Below are positions 1-11,869 of a stretch of 64,000 bases of DNA, one piece after another. The stretch lies in NCBI GenBank assembly GCA_949152475.1, contig OX424569.1:31665950-31729949 (forward strand). Reading direction: 5' to 3'. The translations under genes and the position numbers were made by a program. The notes under the pieces were generated by a model that searched no databases, was not told the DNA's origin, and saw only the letters and a list, made by a program, of their open reading frames with translations. The stretch comes from Terebella lapidaria. Its lineage: Eukaryota; Annelida; Polychaeta; Terebellida; Terebellidae. Each line of letters begins with the position of its first letter. Position 1 is the stretch's first letter.

Positions 1-481
1 TATGAACTTGTATAAACACATGGCTTGTACAAATGAATATTTTCGTTGTCAATACCCCAGATTTTTTTTTCTTCTAAAATCTACTACTTCAGGTCATGAG
101 CACATCTAAAAGTACACACAAGCATACGTACCTCCGATGTCCAAACAAACCATAAGAAACTATTCGATGCCATTTTACTTGACGATATTGATTTTCCTGG
201 TTGACCGAACTATTGATCTAGTATTCGGAGCAGCCTGCAGATTACATGTTTCGGAAGTTCAGTGCTTCTGTGTTTCAACCGTCCGACAGCGTTATTTACT
301 TAGATATTGAAAGATTGTGTACATGAAAAAATGCGACAGCCGAATTTCGATATTGTAAGGCTGCAAGGATCACGTCCTATAGCGTTCTGGTATTTGGTTA
401 ATTAGTGTAATGTTTGCGCGGTGCGTCGCAATTAGAAATATACAATTGATAGTTCGTAGCAGGTATATTGATAATATAAAA
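1..481. other. Intergenic DNA, nothing recognised
   Basis: AT-rich sequence with no open frame of note, no obvious splice-bounded exon and no repeat that I can match elsewhere in the window. It ends where the dispersed repeat beginning at 482 starts. Confidence 0.4.
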
Positions 482-1135
482 ATTAGCCCAAGGGCTAAGA
501 TAGGTTACCGGACAATATAATTATAATAGCTATTTTGTCCCGCGGCCTTGAAAATAAGGTCACGGTCAAGTTTAAAGTCACGGAAGTATTGAGCATACAT
601 AATTTCCTATACGTTCACAATTGATTACTAAGCTGTAAATTCAGTAATGAGAGAGATATTAGTCATTATGTCCTGCGACCTTGAAAATGAAATCAAAAGT
701 CAAATTAAAGGTCATCAGAATATCCAGCATATATCATTTGCACAAAAGAATCCTAAGTTGTAAATTTTATAATAAACAAGATCTTAGCCAAGTTGTCCTG
801 TGAGACCTTGAAAATGAGGTCAAAGGTCAAATTCAAGGTCATGACAATATTCAGCATATATCATTTCCTATCTGTCCACAATTGATTCTCAAGTAATAAA
901 GTCAATAAGGGAGATATTAGCCATTTTCTTTGACCTTGAAAACTCAGGTCAAAAGTCAAATCCAAGGTCATCACAATATTCGGACTATATCATTTCCTAT
1001 ATGTCCACAATTGATTTATGAGCTGTAAATTCGATAATGAGCGAGATATTAGCCATTTTGTGCCTGACCTTGAAAATGAGGTCAAAGGTCAAATTCGAGG
1101 TCATCCAAATATTTGGCATACACCATTTCTCATAG
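482..1135 (-). repeat. Dispersed repeat (family R1, reverse orientation) with five ~130-bp tandem units rich in AGGTCA
   Basis: The left edge, TAGCCCAAGGGCTAAGATAG followed by GTTACCGGAC, is the reverse complement of the right edge of the copy ending near 38544, so this is the same family reversed. Inside are five tandem units; the shared CCTTGAAAA core starts near 546, 679, 806, 934 and 1068, a spacing of 127-134 bp. Units 3 and 5 carry a perfect AGGTCAAAGGTCA (817-829 and 1079-1091), and several units carry an AAGGTCA site just after it. Related units recur at 43020-43270. No coding potential is apparent. Confidence 0.75.
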
Positions 1136-1139
1136 AGTC

Positions 1140-4100
1140 CATGTACGTTTGCTATATGCGTAGTAAACATTCGCTTCGTGAGTAGCAAACTATTTGTTCT
1201 GTGTGCTATTACAATATCTATTTTTGAAAACAAAAGTTAAACGAAAACCCGCCGACTCTGAATAGTAATAAGATATAATATGATAAGATGTATAATTATG
1301 TACACTTAAGTTGCTGTATGGATGCAAGAGGGACTTGCAATGTAGGTTACTGGTGGCGTGGTGATGATGGCCTGGATTTCGACCTTTCAAAAGCATTCAA
1401 AATCGAATTCAATGTCACAAAAATATAGCTAGTAGGCCTATGTGACTTCATATGAAAGAAACCCCTAATCCGCATTATTTTGCGTCAAGGAGGTTTTTTA
1501 CATCAACAAGGGAAATCCCCTTGAATCTGTTGGAGGTCATAATGGCCACCTTCGATCAAATCGGCCTGAATACACTGTAGATGGTGCATTATGCATATTG
1601 CCATGAAACCCCAGGCTCCTGGGGGTAAAACGTCACCAGACAGTTTTACACGAATAGGATATTGGCATTTCAACAGTGTTCAAGGTCATACAAGTCATTC
1701 AAGACATTTAACTACCATTTTTGCAGGTATCGCAATGAACGGATGACGTCACCAACGGTTGAAACGCTATTATGAATATATAGCCAGAGAAATAGTTGCA
1801 TAGGATTGTACAAGTAGAGCACACCAAAGGTCAACGAAGCACTGAGCCTCAGATGAGTGTCGTATACGGCACGAGCACAGAACATAACATGCATGAAACT
1901 TGTCGTTTGATACACGGCACTGCGTTGGGATGATCATTTTATGCGGAGAGAACTGCGATAATTAGCTCGGAAGCCTAGCATAAACATAATATGAAATAAA
2001 AAAAAATTATTCGCTAAATAAATAAATGCAAACGTACTACTGTATAACATCGGTGATTTGCATATTTCTTGTCTCTTCGTTTTCTTATCCAATGCAACTT
2101 AAACTTTACACGATACTTGTAGCCTCTTAAGATTGAAGTCCCTTGAGACACACTATACATGTGCTTTGTAAATATTACAAGTGACACTAGTCTAGACAGT
2201 TGTTAAAACCGGTCCCGCTTGTTGACTTTTTGCACAGAATGCACGAACAAAGACCGATAAAACAGCACACTTTTTCAGCTCCAAATTGTATAAACGCGGA
2301 GCGCGTCGCTGTCTAAACGCTGTTCATACATTTGTAGTTTATTCAGCAACTTCAAAACTCTTGTCAAAATACGCCCTTTTAACATTTACCAGGCATTATT
2401 ATCAACAGTCACGTGTTGTCGCATCCCCATCATTTATTTCACCCCCCCCCCTCCTTCCCCCCCCCCCCCCCCCCACACTTCAATTTTGCTCATCGGACCA
2501 TGGACGGTCGATTTTTTACTGTTCTGCTTCACGCCAGGCTTCACGCTTCGACATTTTTGTTCCCTCTGGGCTTTCACCGCATCGCACCTGTACGGATTTG
2601 TTATAAATATTCGCTGTTCGGAAATGTTTACCCATTAATGACGACTCGCAATTCGTGGAAACGACACCAAAAAATCATTGGATCAAAGTCATCATAATTC
2701 AACGCACATCCAAACTGTAAAAGTTGGAACTCTCACCACGATTTCATTTCGCGGAATAACTGTTTACATCACCACGATCCCAAGCGGTGAACACTTCAAT
2801 AAACCAACACCTGTCACCAACTAAAGCAGCCCGGACTTGAGCACACAGCATCTCGGTTTTTTTTTCTATCCGGCTCCCCGTTATATGTATGACACAACGA
2901 CCACCTCACGTGGCCAAACAAAAATAGATTGAACAAAAACCGGCTATACACGAAATTGTGAACACCGTGCATGGGTGAAAATGTGACGAATAAATGTCGA
3001 TTGGTCTGACATTGTCTTTGGAAGTCTCTCTCGCGGAAATGGTGAATATATCGACGTAAACCAGGTAAGTTGATGGAATAAACGTAAACAAAAACAATGT
3101 AATTATTTTGTCATCCACTATTACATGTGTCTTAATCTAGATATATTTTGATTAATACTTTTGACTAATATATTGATTAATACCATCGTTATTTGATGAC
3201 ATACAATGTGGACCACAGTTCTAAACGATATATCTGACTGTTCTAAGCCATGCAGATAACATCTCATGTTGTCAGGTCAACAGTCGATAAATATCGATTG
3301 ACGCCCTCTCCCTCACAACCATACAGCGCGCACTGCTTTACCTCACCCGTCCAGCGCTTCACCTCTCCCGCCGTACCTCCTCCATTCATGTAGCTTCATC
3401 AAGCAGAAATAGTTTCCGCCAGGTATATTTAATTTAGTGGACATTGATCGAAGAAACCCATACTGTACATGCACATGTAGTAGTTTGAAAAATAAACATC
3501 GTAGAGAGAATCCACCTTCATAGAAAAGAACAAAGTTTAACATTTTCTGAAAAACAAATTGTTTTAAAATGAAGAAATTTAGAACACAATACACCATTAC
3601 TGTTTTGGACCATGGGCCTAACATTAAATCTTTATGTTGCGGAAGCAAGTGCATCACCAAAAAGAAAAAGTTGCAAGTACATGTAATTATTAATTTTAGT
3701 AAAAACTTTTTCTGTCTTTGCTAATATTATGGCATACACGTCGCGCTGTGAACTAATTAAGTATACACGTAAAGGAACCATCATAGTGGTACCAGTTTAT
3801 AGTACAACTGATAAAAACGTACGAAGATATAAATTCCAAATGTATCAAATACCACACAACACGTAATGGTATACTATCCAGTCCTCCTACAGTGTATGTT
3901 TATCGTGGCACCAAAAGGAGAGAGAGATTTTATCTGGAAAGCCCACCTCTCCCTGTGACCAGGCATTAGGAAGCACCGAGCCACACATAATGAGCCATAT
4001 GGTTCCCGGTCGGGGAACAGTTGGGGACAGGGTGGGGCCCGGTGGGCGCACAGAGCAAGATTATCCTTGTGAGTCACATGTCTCCGACACAGATCGATAA

Positions 4101-4376
4101 GCTTTGACAACACTCGCGACATTATCACCAGCTCCATCCAGGCAATATTTAACCAGGTGAACAAATAGGAACACATTTGGGCATGGTATACTTTTGATAC
4201 CAAGATTTCGACTTTAGATGGATGAAAAACACCTGAAGTTTTTACATTGTAAAGTAATTGTACCTTCAGCATCAGTGCTGATGGGGGGGGGGGGGGTGAG
4301 GTGATCTGAAACAAAAACTCTGCACGTAGTTGTGAACATTTTGTATATTTGGCTCATGTCTTCTGTTTACTTGCAG
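1140..4376. other. Intergenic or 5' flank of the two-TM gene
   Basis: No convincing coding exon. It includes a poly-C block at about 2440-2475 and a poly-G run near 4281. The short open frames here are low in complexity or lack splice context. The last bases are a splice acceptor (TTACTTGCAG, ending at 4376) feeding the first coding exon of the next gene, so an untranslated 5' exon may lie somewhere in this stretch; I could not place it. Confidence 0.4.
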
Positions 4377-4395
4377 ATAGATCTAGATTTTTACG

Positions 4396-6318
4396 ATGGA
4401 AGATACAAGTTTTCCGAGAGCTGTTGATCTTGCCGCCACAGATACCATAGGAGACTCCGATTTGAACAAACCCTCAATCGACGATATCTCGATAAGTGAC
4501 TTGCCGACACCAAATGACGCCAGCATGGATATCGGGGATACCAGTTCAACGACATTTGGAGTTGAAAATCAAAGCGACGACGTTTCCCTCGAAGGCATCG
4601 TCGACGAAACTGAACAGAAGAGAATTATATCAGATAATGACGTCTTCATTAGTACCACAGGAACCTCTGGTGGTGAAACTGAAACTATGTTCCGGAGAAG
4701 TCCGGAAGGATCTCCCGCATCACCACGGACGACAAGTCCAGTAACAAAACGAGTGCACTTCCAGGATACAATCGAAGACGAGGATGGTCTACCTATCAGC
4801 CATAAAGATGACGATGGAGAGGCGTCTCCATCTAAAGACTACAGAAAAGCTGATACTCATTGGTATGATAAAGACAACAGATTGAAACCGAGACCGATTC
4901 CGAAGTCAGTTCTCAAAGAATCCGAAGACATTTTCATGCTGCAAGAAACATATCCACAGGAATCAAAAGCAGAAGTAGAATTTACCACCATTCTCGATCG
5001 AGATTCACCATCTGTCGTTGGGAACGAGGATGAGACGTCATATAAACCCAACAGCCAATCAGAGAAGAGATCAGAGACTTTTCCTCCAGCGCCGTTTGTG
5101 AAGGGCTCGCTCCGTCGCCAATCCGCCTGCCACTGGGGGTGTTGTTGTACTTTTGGATGGTTTATGGTGGGAGCCGTAGCTTTATCAGCGGGTGCAGTGC
5201 TCGTGGCATACCTTAAAGGCTATTGGTTGGCTGAGGATAACTCGTTTGAAAGGTAATTTTGACAGTGACATTCTCCACGAGTGTACCCAAAGTTTGGCAT
5301 CCGCAAGTATTTGAAACGTAATTTTTATGCTGAAAAATTATCAACAAATTTAGGCCTATCGTATTGGTCCTAATACTAGCACGCGCCTTAATGGTAGAGC
5401 GCTTTCGTCTTTTCCCCAATAATGTTTATTTTTTGTAACCCTGTAATTCACTTCATCTGTTTCTGATAAGATCTTGGAGTGTTCCAAATTCCAATCCACA
5501 TATTTATGTTATTCGAATCATAATGAAAGGAATTGAAGTCTAGGCCTATATGTAAATTATTCAGTGATTTTCTTAAGTTTGACCTCAAGTTCCACCTCAT
5601 TTTTACGCGCTGCTACAGGCGGTCTTGCTTTGGCTCGCCATAACGTGCTAATACTAGGACCAATACGGTACTTTTAGGCATTAGGCCTACACATTTTGTA
5701 ATCTACACAATATACAATTGAAATTACAGTCAATATTGGTACAATACAGTGTGAATAAGAACAACGTTACATTTGGTGTCGTGACCAGGATACACATGTA
5801 TTGCACACCATTGCCTATACATGCATAATTATTCAATTTTTCATATTTATGTGCACGAATTCGAAACATGTCTGTGGTTTTTATAGGTCCTTGTTGTATT
5901 TTGGTGCGGCCCTTTGTGCAATCGGTGGTTTATCGCTGATCACTGGCCTGGCGTTTTTCGTTTGCGTCACGTTGGTATGGCAACCAGGGGGTTCCAGTGA
6001 TGGTGATAGTAAACAGGTGGACTTGACCAGATCGGTACGTGTAAAGTTATCGCTGTCTATGCATGATATTACAAGTTTAACGAACATAATTACAGTTTAA
6101 TTATGTGAAATGCTAAATACATACAAGTGAGTGTTTCTTTGCAGAAATATGTTGTTAATAACAAGAGCAGCATCGTAGAAATCGAGCCAATAAGCATCGT
6201 CGGAAACGGTCACGTGACCCAACAAAGTGACGTCACCATAATGGATTCCAGTACCAGCTATGTGCCGTGCGTAGAATATACCGAGAGCGTAATCAAAGAA
6301 ACACGTGGCCACATATGA
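4396..6318 (+). CDS. Two-transmembrane protein, neurensin/TMEM74-like (3 coding exons)
   Basis: Coding exons are 4396-5252, 5887-6034 and 6145-6318, giving 392 residues. The phases agree: exon 1 ends AG before GTAATT and exon 2 supplies G (Arg); exon 2 ends in phase 0 before GTACGT; exon 3 follows TTTGCAG and stops at TGA. The start ATG lies 20 bases after an acceptor at 4376. Residues 1-240 are acidic, Ser/Thr-rich and probably disordered. Two hydrophobic segments follow, about residues 250-280 (preceded by HWGCCCTFGWF) and 287-317 (LLYFGAALCAIGGLSLITGL), separated by a very short loop, then a ~75-residue polar tail. The short-loop hairpin and the second segment resemble neurensin and TMEM74, which act in endosomal/lysosomal membranes in vertebrates. 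Family assignment is tentative; existence of the gene is well supported by the splice phases. Confidence 0.7.
5360..5667. mobile_element. 308-bp MITE inside intron 1 of the two-TM gene
   Basis: Perfect 24-bp terminal inverted repeats, 5360-5383 and 5644-5667, begin CGTATTGGTCCTAATACT. The interior has no coding potential. Its superfamily and target duplication are not clear. A GGTAGAGCGC stretch near 5400 looks like a tRNA A box, but no B box follows at the right distance. Confidence 0.7.
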
Positions 6319-8482
6319 CGTCACTTCCGTCTTGTTGTGCGACAACAACATGACTGACACGTGAGCGTGTGTTGTGCCTATCGGATTCTTGACTATAAGT
6401 CTCTTCTATTCCTAGTTTTTGCTTTATTCTAAATATATATTTCCTCCAAACCCACGAGTCTGTATCTACATGTTGGCCTATCTTCTGACTTTCCGTTCCT
6501 GGAACGTTGCCTTTTCGTAGTTATTATCTCTATGTGTGTAGGCCTATAAGTGTTTCGGTAGTAGATCTTCTTCAGTGTGTGATTGTTACACCATAAAACA
6601 CAGAAATCGTGACCAGGTCTCCTCCTAGCGAACTGGTATTGTACACTATATGCACTCTGAAGAGAACAAAAAAGGCTCGTCTCACCCACTGTACCATGTA
6701 ATTCGCTAAAAAAATGTAAATTGTCAGGTGTAAATACGAAACGTGTAGTAATTCGAGAACGGTCTATTAGAAAAACTGAGTTATATCCATGAGTATAGAG
6801 ATGACAGTGAATTCCTACATGAACCTAAAAGATACACGAAAAATTCCTGACGAGAGCGTCTAGTATTGCCGTCTACTGTCTTATACATGTACGTGCAGTT
6901 AAAAACTGAACGGAACATGGAAAATATCGTAAAAAGTACTTTTCTTTTTGCAGAGAGCGGCCATCCTTCCCTGTGCATTCCGACTACCCGGATGATACGA
7001 CGTGACGTCACTCATTTACGTCATCATATTCAAGGCTGCCAGCACCGGACAATTCAAAGATGTCGGTCATCAAATATTATTGTTACATGTAAAAAGAGCT
7101 TCGGTTGGAATGTATATGTACATGCATTCATTCACATACAATGTACAAGTGTATGTCTCATACATGCCACGAAAACCAGAACCTCTTCGCAAAAAACATT
7201 ATCAGTCTGTGCATTTCGATATGTCTTTTTCACTTGAAGATGTGATTCACTCTCTCGAATACTCAGCGTGCCAATAAATCGCTAGACATCATGGGACAAA
7301 CTTTGCCAGAATCAGACATAAAATGTGATATTCATCCAGTGCAATTAAATATTTTGATACGTTTGATAACTATACATTTTTGTACATCATATTTTATCAA
7401 TTTATACTTGTCACCAAAAAATATCTTGACATTTTTTTTTGTTCCTTCTGTATGCTAGATATAGACGATGGAGTATGTCACAAAAATATGCAAATATCAT
7501 TACCAAATTTTTTACGTTTATTTTACATGTATATTCATGTACATATATGTGGTTTGTGTGGATCATGCTTCGTCATTTCTGTATAACTTATATGTATAAA
7601 TAAATTTGTAAAATCCAGACCGTGGCTTGGAAATTGTCACTAGAATACTAGTAGGTGGCGATTCAAATGCTTACTAGTATTCAGTTGAAGCAACAGATTT
7701 CATGATATTGTATATTTTAATCAACTGCTTACACCAATATACAGATAAATACATACAATCATGATAGAGTTTGATCAAACTCCATACCATATCATACATG
7801 ACAGACAACATCTTGCTATGTTTAGAGATTTCAACATTCTTCATATACTTAGTACCTTACAGGCATGTCTTTGAGAAAATAATTAAAGTTATAATATGTG
7901 CATTATTGTTGGTTAATGATAGCCGTTTTCATTTCGTAAGCGGTCAAAGTTTACAAGTATAAGCTAACACTCACAAGCACCATTGTTTGTTTATAGCTGA
8001 ACTGACAACAGCTCTCAATAGTGTACAATATTATACATGAACACGTACATGTTAATGGTCGTAGTATAACGACCAGGGGATGCAAAAACTAGGATACATA
8101 CATGTAAAACTGAGATATTCCTGCCCGAAATGCTCAATTTCTGAACAGATATACACAAAAACATAAGTAGGAACATTATTTTCTTGAATATCACATCGTA
8201 GCTACGTTAGTCGGTATTTCGCCAGTGGTATCACAATTAAAGAAGTGAACATATTACGGCTAATATACAAATCATCAAACATACATAGGGATACCGGTAC
8301 ATGTATGATCTATGCTGCCATACATTGTACTTGTATTGTACTTCTCGAATTATTGTGGTGTCAAAGGTAATAATGCTCTACAACACGATACCATGAATGC
8401 ACTGAGATTAATTAAATACGAAGGAAACCGTTAATGACGTCACCAATCCTGGCAGGTGATCAGTTTGGGGATGATGACGTCA
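6319..8482 (+). other. Probable 3' UTR of the two-TM gene, then intergenic DNA between convergent genes
   Basis: No coding exon seen. AATAAA signals occur near 7274 and 7597, either of which could end the mRNA of the plus-strand gene. TGACGTCA palindromes, which match the CRE consensus, occur near 6316 and 7004 on this side and near 8435 and 8475 beside the end of the ankyrin gene. Confidence 0.35.
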
Positions 8483-11400
8483 TCAATCCTGTGAAGGCTG
8501 ACTTTGGGAGTTGCTATCACTCGCCTCCAAAATTGGACCGCTCCCAATGTCAAAAAGTACTTGGTTAATGTCAATCGTGAGATCGCGCACTGCAAAAATT
8601 AACACAAAATACATGTACATGTATGGAGACCATTTGCACAAACAGAAAAAAAATTGAAGATAAGATTAATGGTTATACAGTGTACTATAGATTGGTGTCG
8701 CATGTTGTCCCATAAAGACATGTAACCAAAAACAACATCCAGTATAATCTATCAAGTTACCAAGTTGAACTGCACCACACACTGCAACGACGCTGCAAGT
8801 GGTAAACCACTGTAAGTTATGGAAGTTGAACATATTTTCAAAGGCAGGTGAGGGTATCAACTTACGAGCGTCGATGACGAATCTCTTGAGGTTTTTGCCT
8901 TCTGCTCGCTGCTTATCTAACCTCTCACCAGTCAGCTTCTTACAAGCCTGTGTTACAGGTCCGGTCACAAACTCCTGGCCACAGCAACAGTTCAGATCAA
9001 GAGATTGACAAGAGGCATTTGTAGATAATATAATGCGGAAACTTTACAATTCATTGACTGTGATAAAAGAAGAGTGTATACAGAGTAAAATTTCCAGCAT
9101 AAGTTTTGCTTTCATTTTCAATTTCTACCTTTGCTTTCTCGATGGTTGGTTTGGCGTTGATGAAGTTTGCTGCCAGATGGTTCACGTTTTCATCTGCAAC
9201 GTCACTCGGGGTATGATTGTCCACCGTCTTCATCGTGACGTCACCACCTTTTTCCTCGAGCATACGCAGAATGTGCACATTGCCCGTCATGGCGGCGTAG
9301 TGCATGGGGGTTGCCATGATGTGATCTGCAGTGTTAGGCTGCGCTCCTTCCTCCAGCAACATCCTCGTAATTTCTACGTTGTCTTTCATCACAGCAATAT
9401 GCAGTGGTGTCATATCTGCTATACCATGCCCGTCTTTTTGTGACAGTAGTTCCTGTTGACGTTCTTTTATTTTCTTCTGCGTCTCCTCATCAGGACCAGC
9501 GCCGAACCCTGACTTCATGATTTTTCCATAGCTTGCCACATCAATCTGGCCAGAATGAAGTGCCATCTTAAACCCTTTGACCGACAGTCGTCTGAGTTCT
9601 ACCCAATGCCAAGCTTTGCGACCGCGATCTTTGCCTCGAACCACGTACAAGAGATCTTTCCCTACAAACTTATCTCTGGCTATCAGTAGCTCCTCAAGAC
9701 ACCCTTTATCTTTCGCAACTCGCAAGAGATATTTCATCACATTCTTTTTCTCAAATTCAGCCGCCAGATGGAACACATTTTTCCCGTACTGGTCTTCCGC
9801 CCTCAGGTTAGCTCCACGTGTTATCAATGTCTGTACAAGTGAGAGGTTCCCATTGATGACCTCAAAGTGCAGGGACAAACGCCCGTCTTCATCCATGCCT
9901 TCATTGAGTCGTGCATCGTCGCGCTCCATCAGAAGTTTAGCCACTTTTGTCTGCTTGTTCTTGGACGCAAGCGTCAAGGCTTTCGGGTTGATTGGAAATT
10001 TCTTTTCCACGTACAACTCTAGAACGTCAATGTCGCCATTCATGGCACAATAGTCAATCGCTGTCATGCCTTTGTTGTTTTTCTTCCCCATGATGTCAAA
10101 CTCTTTTTGCGATAGAATATGCAAAATCTCTGTGTGGCCAAACATCGCCGCCATGTGGAGTGCAGATTCACCATCTTCATTCTGGATGCTCCGCCCGACG
10201 TGCTTGCTGAGAAGGTATTGGACCAACTTGGTGTTGCCTGAAGCACAGGCATAGAGCAACGAGTTCGAGCCATTGGAGTCTTTCCGGTGAACCAAGTCAT
10301 GATAAGACTCCACCATTTTGTTCACATGGTCCAAGGACCCCATCAGACAAGCCTTGGTCAGAGGACACATTGACCACCACATGTGCTCATACTTCTCGAA
10401 TTCCACCAGAACCTCATAGCCTCGGCTCTTGTAGGACAATGCCTCAGCCAGGCGTCTGGGTGTGTAACCAACGTGTGCACTGTTCCCACTACCCAAGGGC
10501 TGTACAATGTCCCGCTGGAGTTTTCCCCACATGTTCGCATAGAACAACATCTTGAGAAAGTCTGATCTTTCTTTTATGATGGCTAAGTGCATGGCGTTGT
10601 AGCCACTACTGCATCTGATATATTCCAACATATTCGGACATCCCTGCATACGCATGTGCTTCAGAAAGGCATATGGGGTCAGTGATGGATTCTCCAAATA
10701 GGCTTGATATACAACAGTTGCTGCCAGACCTTTCAACTTGGGTACACTAGTGGGGCTTCCTTCCACATCAAGGTACTGCGACACCAACTTCTTCAACTCT
10801 TGGAAATTGCCATCCTTGATGATATCCGGCAAACTCACGTGTGATTTGATACTTGGAACGAAGCTATGCACCAGAGGCTCGAACTGTTCTTTAGGAACTC
10901 TGATATTGATCGTACCAATGAAAGCATATCCACTGACTTTAACATGGTTCCTTATCATTTCAGCGAAGTTCCCCTCGCTACACGCGACTTGGAAGTCTAG
11001 GCAGGATTCAAGACTACTTGGGCGGATCTCAATACAAACTTCTTCACCAACGGTCCCAGAATTGCTACGAGGCTGGTTGCTGTGGTCTTCGACCACTCGA
11101 ATGTTCACCATTTTGTAGAGCTGCATGAGCAATTGTCTTGGGTATGATGATGCATCGTCGAAAGCTTCCTTAATGGCCACTGTTACACGTCTCAAGTAGT
11201 CGGCACTATCACTGGAGGCCAATGTGCCTCGAATGTACACATAGAGGAAATCTCCTGAGAAAGAAATAAGTCGTTCTCATTCAAACTGTTCAGCAATACA
11301 TTTCATTAATATTAGTAAGCTAAACAAATGAGAAAAATATACAGATTAACTCACCTTTGTCAATATTGTTTATCATGTGCATTACATGAGTAGTTCGCTG

Positions 11401-11838
11401 GTCGTAACGTCCTTCTATGAACTCTGTTATGCTCTTCGGGTTTTGACTTTTCGGTGTGAACCCAACTGCACAGAACGGCTTCAAGTCAGGTGGGACTCTT
11501 GAATCTCCTGGCACGAGACCATCCAGAAGGAGTTTTGGTGTCAAAAAATCTCGCACTTGTGTTTCGTCCCCACCCTCTTTGCGCTTAGCTTCCACTAGGT
11601 CTTTGATAAAAGCCGAATATTTCTGGTCCACGGCACTCTTCGGATCGAGACAAATCCAGATGCATCTTGAGAGGAGTTTTCTCTTCATCTTATCGTCTTC
11701 AGGGCGAATTGTCGAGAAGGGAACGAGAGAGATTCTTTTGGCCTCCCTAACAACATCACTCAGGAGGGATTTTGTTGTAACATCACTAACCAGTAAAACA
11801 ATGTCCTTCCATTCTGAGAAAATATACAAGGATACCGA

Positions 11839-11869
<31 letters not shown>

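Noticed and set aside
2286-2697. Plus-strand frames crossing a poly-C block
   Set aside because: Low complexity, no splice context, no recognisable domain.
5391-5420. tRNA or tRNA-derived SINE
   Set aside because: Only an A-box-like GGTAGAGCGC; no B box or cloverleaf, and it is inside a MITE.
6220-9245. Cluster of TGACGTCA (CRE) sites as a shared control region between convergent genes
   Set aside because: Several fall in coding exons or at stop codons, and the motif recurs across the window, including inside transposons, so a regulatory reading is not supported.
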